Positions 1-8,483 of a stretch of 64,000 bases of DNA are shown piece by piece. Source of the DNA: CAZJQD01 sp964548165 [NCBI: uncultured bacterium] (GTDB lineage: Bacteria > UBA8481); the NCBI GenBank assembly GCA_964548165.1, contig CAZJQD010000002.1, forward strand, positions 44,341 to 108,340, read 5' to 3'. The position numbers and the translations under genes are program-made. The notes below the pieces were generated by a model. The model searched no databases. It was not told the origin of the DNA and was given only the letters and a program-made list of their open reading frames with translations. Within the stretch, counting starts at the first letter, position 1. Every line of letters begins with the position of its first letter.

Positions 1-2919
1 CCCGTGAGGCTTCAGTGGCAGAACGCGCTGACCATCACGCTCGATCATCCGACGCCCGAGGGCCTGGCCCGGATCGCGCGATTGGTCGCGGAGCGCCTTC
101 CCGTCCTCGACAGGGACTCCTGGTCGGTGACGGGCATTGAGTCCCTCGACCATCTCTCGTTGACGACCGATTTCGCCTCCGTCGAGTCCGGGCTCGTGAC
201 CGGCGTGAGGCATCGCTCCTTCGACGGCGAGGTCCGCCGGGTGGGATTCGCGGTCCGGGACGGAGTCGTCCGTCTTGATTCGATCGTGATCGTCGCGAGA
301 GTGCGCGGCGACTCGATGCTCGTCGCGTCTCCTGGCGCCGTCATCGAGGGGGGAGAGTTTCACGCCGCGCGCATCATGGCGGAAGGTGGAGCGCTCTTCC
401 TGGAGGGATCGGAGTTGCGCATCGCCGGGAGCGAGATGAGCGCGGAGGTGGATCGATTCGCGGCGCGGTTGATGGGCGCCGACGTCGAGGCGCGCGGAAC
501 CCTCTCGGGCGCGGCCGCGTCGCCCGCCTTCGACGGCGCGATCCGTCTCACGGGTTTGAGGTTTCCCGGAGGATCAGCGGAGGTCGACCTCAAGGTCGCG
601 CTGACGGACCTCCTGGCGCAGGCGGTCGGATCGATGAATGTGACCGGCGGGAGGGTCGTCGTGGGGGACCGCATTCTACGTCCGTCGGCGTCGCGGATGC
701 TCCTGGAGGCCGATCGTCTCCGCCTCGCCACGCCGCTCCGGCTGGAGGCGCCGGGGCTGACGGTCGTCCTGGAGGGCGCCGCCGCGCTCACCGGATCGCT
801 GGCGGCGATGGCCGCGAACATCTCGTGGAGCGCGGTGGCCGAGGACTTTCTCCTCCCCGGTACCGGCGGCACCGCGGTCCGCGCCGGGCACCTGGAGGCG
901 GGCGGGAGAGGGTTGAACACCTGGACCGTGGATGCGCGTGACCTCAGCGGGGAGGCGTTCACGGCGGGCCGCGTGGTGGCGCGCTCCCTGCCCGGAGCGC
1001 GGGCGCTCTCCAGCGAGGCGATCTCGGCGGAGGCGGAGGTCGAGGACGTCCGATTCGAGGAGATCGTCGTCAGCGTCGGGAGAGTCGTGATCCATGGTGG
1101 CAAGGAGATCCCCGAGCTTTCGCTCCGAGGAACGGCGATGAGCGAATCGATCCCTTACGCCGTCGTCGTTGGCGAGAGCGGCCTGGCGCTCACGGTCGAC
1201 GAGCGAACCTGGAGCGGCCCGATCCGGATTGCGATGGATCGCGGACGCGTCGTCTTCGCGACCGAACGCATCGAGGGTCCGGGCGGATTCTTCACCCTGC
1301 AGGGGAGTGTCCTGGGGGAAGCGGGCCTGAGGGCGGCGGCCACGTTCGACGCGCGGGTCGAGGAGATCGTGCCGGCGGGCGTGTTGGAGCATTGGGAGCT
1401 GGCGAGCGTGGCCGGGCGCGTGCGCGGTGAGGCGTCCTGGGGCGAGACCGTCTTCGTTCGAGCGACGGTGAGCGAGGGCGCGGCGACGACGATCCGGGGG
1501 CCGCGGATCGCGAACCTCGGAGCCGAGATCACCTGGGTCACGGAGGGCCGCGATCCCGCGGAGGGTTCGGAGCTTCGCGTCGCGGCCCTGAGCGGGAGAA
1601 CGGAGGGCGGAGAGTTCTCGGGGGGGGGCGTGGCGCGCTGGGCGCGGGCGCGGCCCGTCAGCATCGAGGCGCATTGGTCGAGCCATGACTTCGACCTGGC
1701 GGCGCTGGCCGGTTTCGACACGCGTCTCAGGGAACTCTCGGGATTCGTCGACGCGGAGGTCCAGGTGAGCGGCGAGTGGTCGGCGCCGGTGGTGAGCGGC
1801 CAGCTCGCCGTGAAGGCGCTCTCGGCCCCCGTTCCGGGGTTGGGCGTGATCCGTGACGCGACGGGTTCCGTCCTCTTCGAGAACGGCGGCGCGGTGGTCC
1901 AGGAGTTGAAGGGGAGGATCGGCGAGGGGACGTTTGTCGTCACGGGTCGCGTCGCCGAGACGGCCACCGATCTCCGCCTGGTTCTCGATGGGGCGCGCCT
2001 CAGGCCGACGGACGGCGTCGAGGCGGAATGCGCGGGCGAGCTCCGGTTGACGCGGGGACCGGGCGCCCTCTGGAGTTCTCATGTGGGGGTGGGAGGCCGT
2101 TGGCGGCTGGAGGGAGTCCTCGCGGCGCAGGGCGGCCGCGTGCTCCTCGATCAATTCAGTACGCCGAGATTCAGCGCGTTGGAGGAGGAAGTCGCGGTCG
2201 AGGCGCTTGTGGACCTGGCGCTCGATATCGACGTCGCCGCCGTCCAATTGATCGGCCGCGACCTGACGTTGGCAGGGAAGGGGAGATTGGCCGTGACGGG
2301 CACGGAGAAGGCACCGCAGGTGACAGGCCTGATCGTCTGCGACGCCGGCAGGCTCGTGACGAGGAACGCGACGTTCCGCGTTCGCGAGGCGCGGATCGTC
2401 CTCCCTGAGGACGGCGAGATCACGGTGACCGCTCACGCGGCCGCGCGGATCGATCGCGTGCGGATCTTCGCCGACGTGAGCGGACCGATCTCGGAGCCCC
2501 GGATCACGCTCACGTCGAACCCTGCGCGCAGCGAGGCCGAGATCGTGACGATGCTGGCCGTCGGTCAGGACGTCTCCGAGGGCGCGGTCGTGACCTCCAT
2601 GACCGAGCAGGCCGTCGGGTCAGGCCTGGCGCTCCCGCTGGCGAACGTGGCCGGCGGCGGCCTGGGAAGCGGACTGGGCCTCGAGTCGCTGAGGTTCGAG
2701 AAGACCGAGGGCGATACAGGGAGCGCCATCTTCGATCGCGTCACCATCGGCGGCTACGTCTCTGACCGCGTCTACCTGGGGTATACGCAGCGCACGGGTA
2801 ACGACGCGGAGAAGCAGATCGAGGTCGAGTACGAGATCAACCCGGAGCTCTTCGTCCGCTTCGAGGCCGGCGACCGTGGCACCGCCGGCGGCGGGCTGGA
2901 GTGGCGCCGGGATTACTGA
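1..2919 (+). CDS. tamB: TamB-family translocation/assembly protein, 5' truncated by window edge
   Basis: The frame is open from base 1 and gives about 972 residues ending at a TGA; the true start lies upstream of the window. The protein is built from repetitive amphipathic beta-strands (alternating G/V/A-rich stretches), as in the long hydrophobic groove of TamB/AsmA-like proteins. The last ~330 residues look like the TamB C-terminal (DUF490) domain, with a segment reading VTGTEKAPQVTG, then VSGPISEPRITLTSNP, and a final VYLGYTQRTGNDAEKQ-IEVEYEIN-FVRFEAGD-GGGLEWRRDY tail typical of that family. TamB proteins span the periplasm of diderms and work with an Omp85 partner in outer-membrane assembly or lipid transport. 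A tamA/bamA-like partner would be expected upstream, outside the window. The 3' end of the gene is repeated at 4532-4567. Confidence 0.85.
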   Translation, partial: PVRLQWQNALTITLDHPTPEGLARIARLVAERLPVLDRDSWSVTGIESLDHLSLTTDFASVESGLVTGVRHRSFDGEVRRVGFAVRDGVVRLDSIVIVARVRGDSMLVASPGAVIEGGEFHAARIMAEGGALFLEGSELRIAGSEMSAEVDRFAARLMGADVEARGTLSGAAASPAFDGAIRLTGLRFPGGSAEVDLKVALTDLLAQAVGSMNVTGGRVVVGDRILRPSASRMLLEADRLRLATPLRLEAPGLTVVLEGAAALTGSLAAMAANISWSAVAEDFLLPGTGGTAVRAGHLEAGGRGLNTWTVDARDLSGEAFTAGRVVARSLPGARALSSEAISAEAEVEDVRFEEIVVSVGRVVIHGGKEIPELSLRGTAMSESIPYAVVVGESGLALTVDERTWSGPIRIAMDRGRVVFATERIEGPGGFFTLQGSVLGEAGLRAAATFDARVEEIVPAGVLEHWELASVAGRVRGEASWGETVFVRATVSEGAATTIRGPRIANLGAEITWVTEGRDPAEGSELRVAALSGRTEGGEFSGGGVARWARARPVSIEAHWSSHDFDLAALAGFDTRLRELSGFVDAEVQVSGEWSAPVVSGQLAVKALSAPVPGLGVIRDATGSVLFENGGAVVQELKGRIGEGTFVVTGRVAETATDLRLVLDGARLRPTDGVEAECAGELRLTRGPGALWSSHVGVGGRWRLEGVLAAQGGRVLLDQFSTPRFSALEEEVAVEALVDLALDIDVAAVQLIGRDLTLAGKGRLAVTGTEKAPQVTGLIVCDAGRLVTRNATFRVREARIVLPEDGEITVTAHAAARIDRVRIFADVSGPISEPRITLTSNPARSEAEIVTMLAVGQDVSEGAVVTSMTEQAVGSGLALPLANVAGGGLGSGLGLESLRFEKTEGDTGSAIFDRVTIGGYVSDRVYLGYTQRTGNDAEKQIEVEYEINPELFVRFEAGDRGTAGGGLEWRRDY
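2883..2918 (+). repeat. Direct repeat copy 1 (3' end of tamB)
   Basis: These 36 bases encode the AGGGLEWRRDY terminus of the TamB-like protein. They recur at 4532-4567 with 34 of 36 identical positions; the mismatches are at 2905 and 2908. The two copies flank the PilZ/GYF gene. Confidence 0.85.
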
Positions 2920-2981
2920 TCGGTTTACCGAACCACGTCGCCCGTCTCCTTCCGGGTCGTCGAAAAACGCCAAGAAGACCA

Positions 2982-3006
2982 TTGACAATGCTAATGCGCT
3001 TTAGCA
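2982..3006 (+). promoter_or_regulatory. Candidate -35 box with overlapping palindrome
   Basis: A perfect TTGACA lies at 2982-2987. It is followed at once by an 18-base palindrome at 2989-3006 (TGCTAA, six-base spacer, TTAGCA). No good -10 hexamer sits at normal spacing (the nearest TA-rich hexamer, TATGTA, is 24 bases downstream). This may therefore be a repressor-controlled promoter, an operator alone, or chance. It lies about 55 bases ahead of the next start codon, in the only AT-rich stretch of this gap. Confidence 0.35.
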
Positions 3007-3059
3007 AGCTGTATGTAGGTGCTGGGCGACGGCGCTAATCCGGGCGGGGAGGGCGAGGC

Positions 3060-4490
3060 ATGGCGAAACAGGCGATGGAACGGCGGGAGGCGCGGTTGGT
3101 GACGGAGCCGGTGGAGATCGAGCTCCGGCAGGGGGCGCGAACGTGGCGGGGGGATACGACGGGGTTGAATGCAAGGGGGTTGGGCGCCCGGTTGCGGCTG
3201 GTGGGAGGCTCGGGTATGCCGTCGGCGCCCGCTCCAGCTAGCGCTGCGACGGTCACGATACTCGGTCCCGGTCTCGCCCTGGAGGAGGTTGAAGGGGAGG
3301 TGCTCAGGCAGGAGCCCAGCTGGGTGCCCGGTCACGATGCGTTCGTGGCGGTGGGGTTCTCCAGGCTCGATCCGAAAGTGGCCGGCAGGATCGATCGGTT
3401 CGTCGCCGGGAGGCCTGCGGCTCGGAGCTCTGAACGGCCGATCCGCGAGTGGTTCGTTCATCGCCGGGGATCCACGGTGGGCCCGATGACGTCGGGAGAG
3501 GTTCGGGTCGCCATCTCCCGCGGGGATCTGGATCCCGGTGACCTGGCGTGGGATCTCATGACCAGCTCATGGGCGCCGCTCTCCTCGTTTCGGTCGTTTC
3601 ACGCTTTCGCCGCGCCGCTCACCGCCCCGCCGCTGGAAGCCTTGCCGTCCCGGGTTAGGAGCCAGGATGCAGAACGACCGCATGCGAAGAAGAATACGAC
3701 GGCCTGGCGATGGCTGGGGCCATGCCTGGCGTTGCTCCTGGGTGCCGGTCTCCTGTGGCTCTTATTGTCCCGTCTTCCGGTCTCGGCAAGTCAGTTTGAC
3801 AGCGTGATACGGGAGAAAATCGTACCGCAGCTTCCAAGCTCGGTTCGCTGGCTGCTTCCGGCATCCTTTTCGGATGTGTACGCAGCAGAGGGTCCCGCAA
3901 CTTTTGCCGCAGTCGATGGCGCACGCGGCGTCGGCGACGCGCCGAGTCATGCCCAAGGCGTTGCGGACGGGAGCGGGGTTAGTGCCACAGGGAGCGAGGG
4001 AGGTTCTCTTCCCGAGGATGTGCCCGTTGGACCGCCGGTGGCCCTTCCTTTTGCCGTCTTTGATCCAGGCGCAACGCCGGAGGCGGAGACCTGGAAGGAA
4101 CTCTTCGGGCGCGTGCCGGGCGGAGCCTCCGTTCAGTTTGGGCGGACCATGACGGTGCGGGGCACCAACGATGCCGATATGTGGGGCCGGGTCTGGCGTC
4201 GCATTACCCTGGACATGGATCGTGAGCCTGTCCTGGAGATGACGGTGGAACGCGTGAGCCGCGAAGGATACGTGCTTCTCTCGGGCAACCGTTCACTTCC
4301 CGGCGGATTCGTCAGGCTCCGTCCGACCATCACGGGACCGGGTCGGGTTCGTATCAATCTCGCCGAGCAAACCGGACTCAAAGGCGTGCAGGCCTTTCAG
4401 CTTGAAGTCGGGGTGACTCATGAGGGCGCGCGAACCAACCGCGACGCCGTGCTGGAACTCTCCCAACTGACGATCACCGCATCGCGCTGA
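3060..4490 (+). CDS. PilZ-like / GYF_2 domain single-pass membrane protein
   Basis: This 476-residue protein starts at an ATG behind a strong GGGGAGGG ribosome site. Residues about 5-120 resemble a PilZ domain (arginine-rich MERREARL start, LNARGLGARLRL strand), but the serine of the usual DxSxxG motif is missing, so c-di-GMP binding is uncertain. Residues about 129-178 form a GYF_2-type domain (EWFVHRRGSTVGPMTSGEV, then the tryptophans of DLAWDLMTSSWAPLSSF). A single transmembrane helix spans 217-238. The remaining ~235 residues include a low-complexity linker and a beta-rich C-terminal domain (about 345-476) that I do not recognise. The layout suggests a membrane-tethered adaptor with cytoplasmic signalling domains and an exported C-terminus. 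It sits alone between direct repeats of the tamB tail. Confidence 0.65.
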   Translation: MAKQAMERREARLVTEPVEIELRQGARTWRGDTTGLNARGLGARLRLVGGSGMPSAPAPASAATVTILGPGLALEEVEGEVLRQEPSWVPGHDAFVAVGFSRLDPKVAGRIDRFVAGRPAARSSERPIREWFVHRRGSTVGPMTSGEVRVAISRGDLDPGDLAWDLMTSSWAPLSSFRSFHAFAAPLTAPPLEALPSRVRSQDAERPHAKKNTTAWRWLGPCLALLLGAGLLWLLLSRLPVSASQFDSVIREKIVPQLPSSVRWLLPASFSDVYAAEGPATFAAVDGARGVGDAPSHAQGVADGSGVSATGSEGGSLPEDVPVGPPVALPFAVFDPGATPEAETWKELFGRVPGGASVQFGRTMTVRGTNDADMWGRVWRRITLDMDREPVLEMTVERVSREGYVLLSGNRSLPGGFVRLRPTITGPGRVRINLAEQTGLKGVQAFQLEVGVTHEGARTNRDAVLELSQLTITASR

Positions 4491-4531
4491 GGATCCTTCG
4501 GACCGCGAACGATCGTTCAGCGGGATCGGTA

Positions 4532-4567
4532 CGCCGGCGGCGGGCTGGAGTGGAGCGGGGATTACTG
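4532..4567 (+). repeat. Direct repeat copy 2 (displaced tamB 3' end)
   Basis: Matches 2883-2918 at 34 of 36 positions and still reads AGGGLEWSGDYW in the corresponding frame. It ends 14 bases before the cstA start codon. It looks like a relic of a duplication event, or the decayed end of a TamB-like paralogue. Confidence 0.8.
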
Positions 4568-4581
4568 GTAAATTCCCGCGC

Positions 4582-6321
4582 ATGGCTGCGGCAATCTTCC
4601 TGGTCTCGGGTGTGCTCTTCCTCCTGGCGTATCGCTATTACGGGCGCTACATGGCGCGCGTCGTCGGCATGGACGATCGCAACCCGGTCCCTGCCGAACG
4701 GATGGCGGACGGCGTCGACTTCGTCTCCACGCGGCCCATCGTGCTCCTCGGGCATCACTTCTCCTCCATCGCGGGCGCGGGCCCGGTCGTGGGGCCGACG
4801 ATCGCGGTGCTGGCCTTCGGGTGGGCGCCGACCCTGGCCTGGATCGTCCTGGGCGCCATCTTCATCGGCGGCGTCCACGATTTCGGCTCCATGATCGCCT
4901 CGATCCGCTACCGCGCCCGGTCGATCCCCGAGCTCTGTCGCACGTACATCTCCGAGCGCGCCTACCGGCTCTTCATGGCCTTCGTCTGGCTCGCGCTCGT
5001 CTACGTTGTCGTCGTCTTTCTTGACCTCACGGCCAAGACCTTCGCCGAGGATTCGGGCGTCGCGCTCTCCTCGGGGCTCGTGCTGCTCCTGGCGCTCGCG
5101 TTCGGGTTGGCCATCTACCGGGCGGGGGCGCCGTTCGGGGTCGCGACCGGCGTCGCGCTCGTGGGGCTCATGGGCTCCGTCTGGGCCGGCGACACGCCCT
5201 CGATCGTCGCGTCGGTGGCGGCGAGCGTACCGTTGGAGCAGGCGTATCCGATCGTCGGCGGAAAGCTCAATTTCTGGCGCGGGGCGCTTCTCGTGTACTG
5301 CTACTTCGCCGCCGTTCTCCCGGTCTGGCTCGTTCTCCAGCCCCGCGATTTCCTCTCGTCGTTTCTCCTCTACGCGTCGATCCTCGGCGGCGCACTCGGG
5401 CTTCTCATGGGCGCCGGCGATATCCAGTTCAACTACCCGGCCTTCGTCGGCTGGAACTCGCCCTTCGCCGCGGCCCCGGGTTTTCTCTTCCCCGTCCTCT
5501 TCATCACGGTCGCCTGCGGGGCCTGTTCGGGCTTCCACTGCATCGTCGCGTCCGGCACGAGCTCGAAGCAGGTCGCCCGCGAGTCGGACTGCCTGCGCGT
5601 CGGATACGGCGCGATGCTGATCGAGGGACTGTTGGCCGTCCTCTCGCTCATCGCCGCCGCGACCGTGGGCTACAACGCGCTGACGCCGGCGGGGCAGATC
5701 CGGACGCCCGTAGCCGTGTATGGAGACGGCATGGCCGGGTTCTTCGGCTACCTCGGCGTCGATCCGACGCTCGGCCGGCACCTCGCGCTCCTCGCGCTCT
5801 CGACCTTCCTCCTGACCACGCTCGACACCTGCACGCGCCTGGCGAGGTTCATCTTCGAGGAGTTCTTCGCCCTGGATCGGTCGAAGAAGAGCGCTCGCTG
5901 GGGAGCGACGATCGCGAGCGTGGTGCCGCCGGCCGTCATCGTCTTCATCCCGTTCCACGACGCGAGCGGGAAGGCGATCGCGGCCTGGCAGGCCATCTGG
6001 CCCGTCTTCGGCGCGACCAACCAGCTCCTCGCCGCCCTCGCCCTCCTGGCGATCGCGATCTGGCTCCGCCGGACCTCGCGCCCCTACGGACTCGCGCTCG
6101 CCCCCATGATCTTCATGCTCGTCATGACGACCACGGCCCTGGGCATGCTGATCGTGGAGCGCGGCGTGGGATCGCTCATCGGCGGCATCGCGTCGGTGCT
6201 CTTTGTCCTGGCGATGCTGCTCGTGGTAGAGGCCTTCCGCGCGATGAAGCTCGGTGTCCTCGATGAGAACGTGATCCTGGACCGCGAAGGCACGCGCTCG
6301 TTCCGCGCGATTCCTTCTTGA
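4582..6321 (+). CDS. cstA: CstA-family carbon starvation protein / peptide-pyruvate transporter
   Basis: A 579-residue polytopic inner-membrane protein with roughly 14-16 hydrophobic helices. The family hallmark near the N-terminus is present: GHHFSSIAGAGPVVGPTIAV, then GGVHDFGSMIASIRYRARSI, followed by the sodium/proton symporter-like core (GACSGFHCIVASGTSSKQ; FGATNQLLAALALL). CstA proteins import peptides or pyruvate under carbon limitation. The length fits the short CstA subfamily (about 550-600) rather than the ~700-residue enterobacterial form. The start is weakly supported because no good Shine-Dalgarno precedes the ATG, but the N-terminus aligns with a first helix immediately after it. 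No regulatory partner gene lies beside it. Confidence 0.9.
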   Translation: MAAAIFLVSGVLFLLAYRYYGRYMARVVGMDDRNPVPAERMADGVDFVSTRPIVLLGHHFSSIAGAGPVVGPTIAVLAFGWAPTLAWIVLGAIFIGGVHDFGSMIASIRYRARSIPELCRTYISERAYRLFMAFVWLALVYVVVVFLDLTAKTFAEDSGVALSSGLVLLLALAFGLAIYRAGAPFGVATGVALVGLMGSVWAGDTPSIVASVAASVPLEQAYPIVGGKLNFWRGALLVYCYFAAVLPVWLVLQPRDFLSSFLLYASILGGALGLLMGAGDIQFNYPAFVGWNSPFAAAPGFLFPVLFITVACGACSGFHCIVASGTSSKQVARESDCLRVGYGAMLIEGLLAVLSLIAAATVGYNALTPAGQIRTPVAVYGDGMAGFFGYLGVDPTLGRHLALLALSTFLLTTLDTCTRLARFIFEEFFALDRSKKSARWGATIASVVPPAVIVFIPFHDASGKAIAAWQAIWPVFGATNQLLAALALLAIAIWLRRTSRPYGLALAPMIFMLVMTTTALGMLIVERGVGSLIGGIASVLFVLAMLLVVEAFRAMKLGVLDENVILDREGTRSFRAIPS

Positions 6322-6382
6322 AGCGGGCGGCACGCTCTCGTAGTATCTCCCGCCGTTGGCGCTTCTGTCCGCGCCGCCTCGA

Positions 6383-6458
6383 GGACCGTTAGCTCAGTTG
6401 GTAGAGCAGGTGACTCTTAATCACCGGGCCGTAGGTTCGAATCCTACACGGTCCACCA
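6383..6458 (+). tRNA. tRNA-Lys(CTT)
   Basis: A full cloverleaf can be folded. The acceptor stem GGACCGT pairs with ACGGTCC, the D arm is GCTCAGTTGGTAGAGC, and the anticodon stem GGTGA/TCACC encloses loop CTCTTAA with anticodon CTT. The T arm is GTAGG-TTCGAAT-CCTAC. Discriminator A and an encoded CCA end the gene at 6456-6458. It reads lysine AAG codons. Confidence 0.97.
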
Positions 6459-6523
6459 CGCGGTTTTTCTTCCTCGACTCCCCCTTCTCGACCCGGTCTG
6501 CTCAATGGTTGTACCATCGTGGC

Positions 6524-6922
6524 ATGGACTGGATGACGATGGCTTTGGTTGGCGGTGCGGTGGGAGTTCTCCTTGGCCTCAAGAAGATGGGGCAGGTAAG
6601 CGCATCGCGGGCGCGGGAACTCTGCCAGCAGGGCGCGCGCGTCATCGATGTCCGGAGCTCGGGGGAATACCAGGCCCGTCACCTCGCGGTCGCCGAGAAT
6701 ATTCCGCTCGATGTCCTGGGCCGGCAGGTCGAGTCGTTGATCCCGGACAAGGACACCGTCCTCCTTCTTCACTGCCTCAGTGGAACGCGGAGCGGCATGG
6801 CGCGGCGAACGCTCCAGGGCATGGGCTACAATAACGTCCACAACCTGGGTTCGTATGCGCGCGCGGAGGGGATCCTCAATTCCTTCCACAAACCTTCCCA
6901 AACCCCGCCGCCCTCGCGCTAA
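6524..6922 (+). CDS. Membrane-anchored rhodanese-like sulfurtransferase
   Basis: A 132-residue protein. The frame is open upstream through the tRNA gene, so I place the start at the ATG at 6524, just ahead of an N-terminal hydrophobic segment (residues about 5-20). The single rhodanese domain covers about 23-125 with the usual RVIDVRSSGEYQARHL motif. The catalytic loop HCLSGTRS has cysteine 84 as the sulfur-accepting residue and arginine 89 closing the loop. These proteins move sulfane sulfur from thiosulfate or persulfides to acceptors. A single-domain enzyme with a membrane anchor is common in bacteria; its acceptor cannot be told from the neighbours. Confidence 0.85.
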   Translation: MDWMTMALVGGAVGVLLGLKKMGQVSASRARELCQQGARVIDVRSSGEYQARHLAVAENIPLDVLGRQVESLIPDKDTVLLLHCLSGTRSGMARRTLQGMGYNNVHNLGSYARAEGILNSFHKPSQTPPPSR

Positions 6923-6951
6923 CGGCTCAATGCAGGAGCGGGGTTGAGCCG
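6923..6951 (+). terminator. Hairpin directly after the rhodanese stop
   Basis: A perfect 8-bp inverted repeat, CGGCTCAA (6923-6930) and TTGAGCCG (6944-6951), begins on the base after the stop codon and has a 13-base loop. No T-run follows. It could be a weak terminator, a 3'-end stabiliser, or an element in the leader of the next gene 20 bases on. Confidence 0.4.
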
Positions 6952-6971
6952 ATAGAATACGTCAGATCCTG

Positions 6972-8048
6972 ATGAACTTGACGGTCCGCAAAATTTTCGT
7001 GATTGGCGTCCTGGCCCTGGCGTGTCTTGGAGCCAGCTTCTTCGTCTTCGACCTGGCGTTCTCGAACGCGGCCGAGGCGATCACGCGGCTGAGGGCGGAA
7101 GCGGCGCCCCGCTCGCTCCTGGAGCAGGATTTCGCCGCGGTCTGCGCGGGGCCGGACTGGCGTCGGCCCATGAACCTCGCGCTCCTCGATCCGGACTACC
7201 CCGCGACGCCGGGGCGCGCCATCAACTGGACGATCGCGGAGAACCGAATTCGCTCCGTTCTCAGGGAGAGCCGTGGAATCCGCGTCGGCCTCTACCTGAA
7301 GGACCTCTCCACCGGCAAGACGTTCGAGCTCAACAGCCGATCGCGGTTCGCCTCGGCCTCGCTCGTCAAGATCCCCATCATCATCTCGCTCTACAAGGAT
7401 CTCGCCGATCGCCGCCTGCAGCCCGACACGGGCCCGGTCTTCCGGGAGCGGCACCGGATCGGCGGCTCGGGCGTGTTGAAGGGCGAGCGGGCGGGGCTGA
7501 GGGTCAACCTGCGCGATCTCTCGTTCCTCATGCTCCAGCACAGCGACAACACCGCCACGAACATCCTCGCGGATCTCATCGGCATGCGCCGGATCACGGA
7601 GATGTGTCGTGCCATGGGCTGGCGACGCACGGACATGGTGAGGCCCGTGATGGCCCTGGAACTGCGCCGGCAGGGAATCGAGAACTGGACGACGCCCAGG
7701 GAGATGGGCGAGATGCTCGAGAAGATGCACCACGGCCAGCTCATCTCGCGCTCGGCCTCCGACGAGATGATCCGGCTGATGCTCAATCCCCCCATCGACG
7801 ATCGCATTCCGCGGTACCTGCCGCGAGGGATCGACATCGTCCACAAGACGGGGCTCATCTACGACAACGCGCACGACGTCGGGATCATCTATCTGCCGAA
7901 CCGCCAGCCGATCCTGATCTCCGCCTTTGTCGACGGCATCGGCTCCGACTACATGTCCGCCAAGATGCCCGTCGCGCGCATCGCCCGCATCCTCTACGAG
8001 GAAGCCACCGACCCCCAGCATTTCCAGCCAGGCCGCCGCCGCGACTGA
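6972..8048 (+). CDS. Class A beta-lactamase-fold serine hydrolase, membrane-anchored
   Basis: 358 residues with an N-terminal hydrophobic anchor or signal (about 8-30). The three defining motifs of the serine beta-lactamase/DD-peptidase fold are all present: SxxK as Ser130-Leu-Val-Lys133, SDN at 191-193, and KTG at 292-294. Class A enzymes also need a glutamate in the omega loop (ExxxN near 166 in the standard numbering). The corresponding stretch here (MALELRRQGIENWTTPREM) does not give a clear match, so antibiotic hydrolysis should not be assumed. Many periplasmic homologues in environmental bacteria are uncharacterised hydrolases or cell-wall enzymes. The gene stands alone between the rhodanese and recA. 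Confidence 0.8.
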   Translation: MNLTVRKIFVIGVLALACLGASFFVFDLAFSNAAEAITRLRAEAAPRSLLEQDFAAVCAGPDWRRPMNLALLDPDYPATPGRAINWTIAENRIRSVLRESRGIRVGLYLKDLSTGKTFELNSRSRFASASLVKIPIIISLYKDLADRRLQPDTGPVFRERHRIGGSGVLKGERAGLRVNLRDLSFLMLQHSDNTATNILADLIGMRRITEMCRAMGWRRTDMVRPVMALELRRQGIENWTTPREMGEMLEKMHHGQLISRSASDEMIRLMLNPPIDDRIPRYLPRGIDIVHKTGLIYDNAHDVGIIYLPNRQPILISAFVDGIGSDYMSAKMPVARIARILYEEATDPQHFQPGRRRD

Positions 8049-8483
8049 GGTCGCGCTCCGGACGATCGAGGCCCCAGCTCGTTCTGCCTCTCTGCGGTCG
8101 AGGCGACAGTTCTGTGGTCCATGGAGATGATGCTGTGGACCCTTGTGCCGTTTGGGATTTCGAGATTCGCGCATAAGCCGGGATAGGACGCTTGTCCGGT
8201 CGTCTTCGCGAGGCTTCTTCGCGACCTCGGCGATCTCCGCGGTGGATTCCCTTTCCCGTTGCGCTCTCGACAAATGTCCAATATCCGTACAAATGTCCGG
8301 AACAATGGACACAGACTACCCTCGCCAATCCTGGAAAAGCGCCAGTTACGCGTTGGCACGCGAATCGCATTAGAGACGGCTACAGGACGCGCGTTCTCCG
8401 GGGCTTCTTCCGGCGAGCGGCGCGGACTGAATCCGTATCACGGGGTGCCGACCGGCAGACGGCGGCAGGAAGGAGTGGGAATC
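8049..8483. other. 435-bp intergenic region upstream of recA
   Basis: No supported gene was found on either strand; short open frames here lack family resemblance and ribosome sites. The only structured part is the repeat/palindrome region at 8259-8311, described separately. The stretch from 8312 to the recA ribosome site is probably its leader. Confidence 0.6.
8259..8311 (+). promoter_or_regulatory. Candidate recA promoter with repeated TGTCC operator boxes
   Basis: A possible -35 (TTGCGC, 8259-8264) and -10 (TATCCG, 8282-8287) are 17 bases apart. Overlapping them is a 10-base direct repeat, ACAAATGTCC, at 8270-8279 and 8289-8298. The second copy also forms the left arm of a palindrome, TGTCC-N8-GGACA (8294-8311). 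recA is a standard SOS gene, so these are good candidates for a lineage-specific LexA-type operator. The hexamers themselves are weak matches. Confidence 0.45.

Noticed and set aside
4474-6333. A 619-codon minus-strand frame opposite cstA
   Set aside because: Composition is almost all Arg/Asp/Glu/Gly with no hydrophobic core; it mirrors the highly hydrophobic CstA frame.
6356-6523. Upstream extension of the rhodanese frame
   Set aside because: It would translate the tRNA-Lys gene; the next in-frame ATG (6524) fits the protein.
6972-8048. Antibiotic-resistance beta-lactamase
   Set aside because: SxxK, SDN and KTG are present, but the omega-loop glutamate motif is not clear, so calling it a resistance enzyme would overreach.
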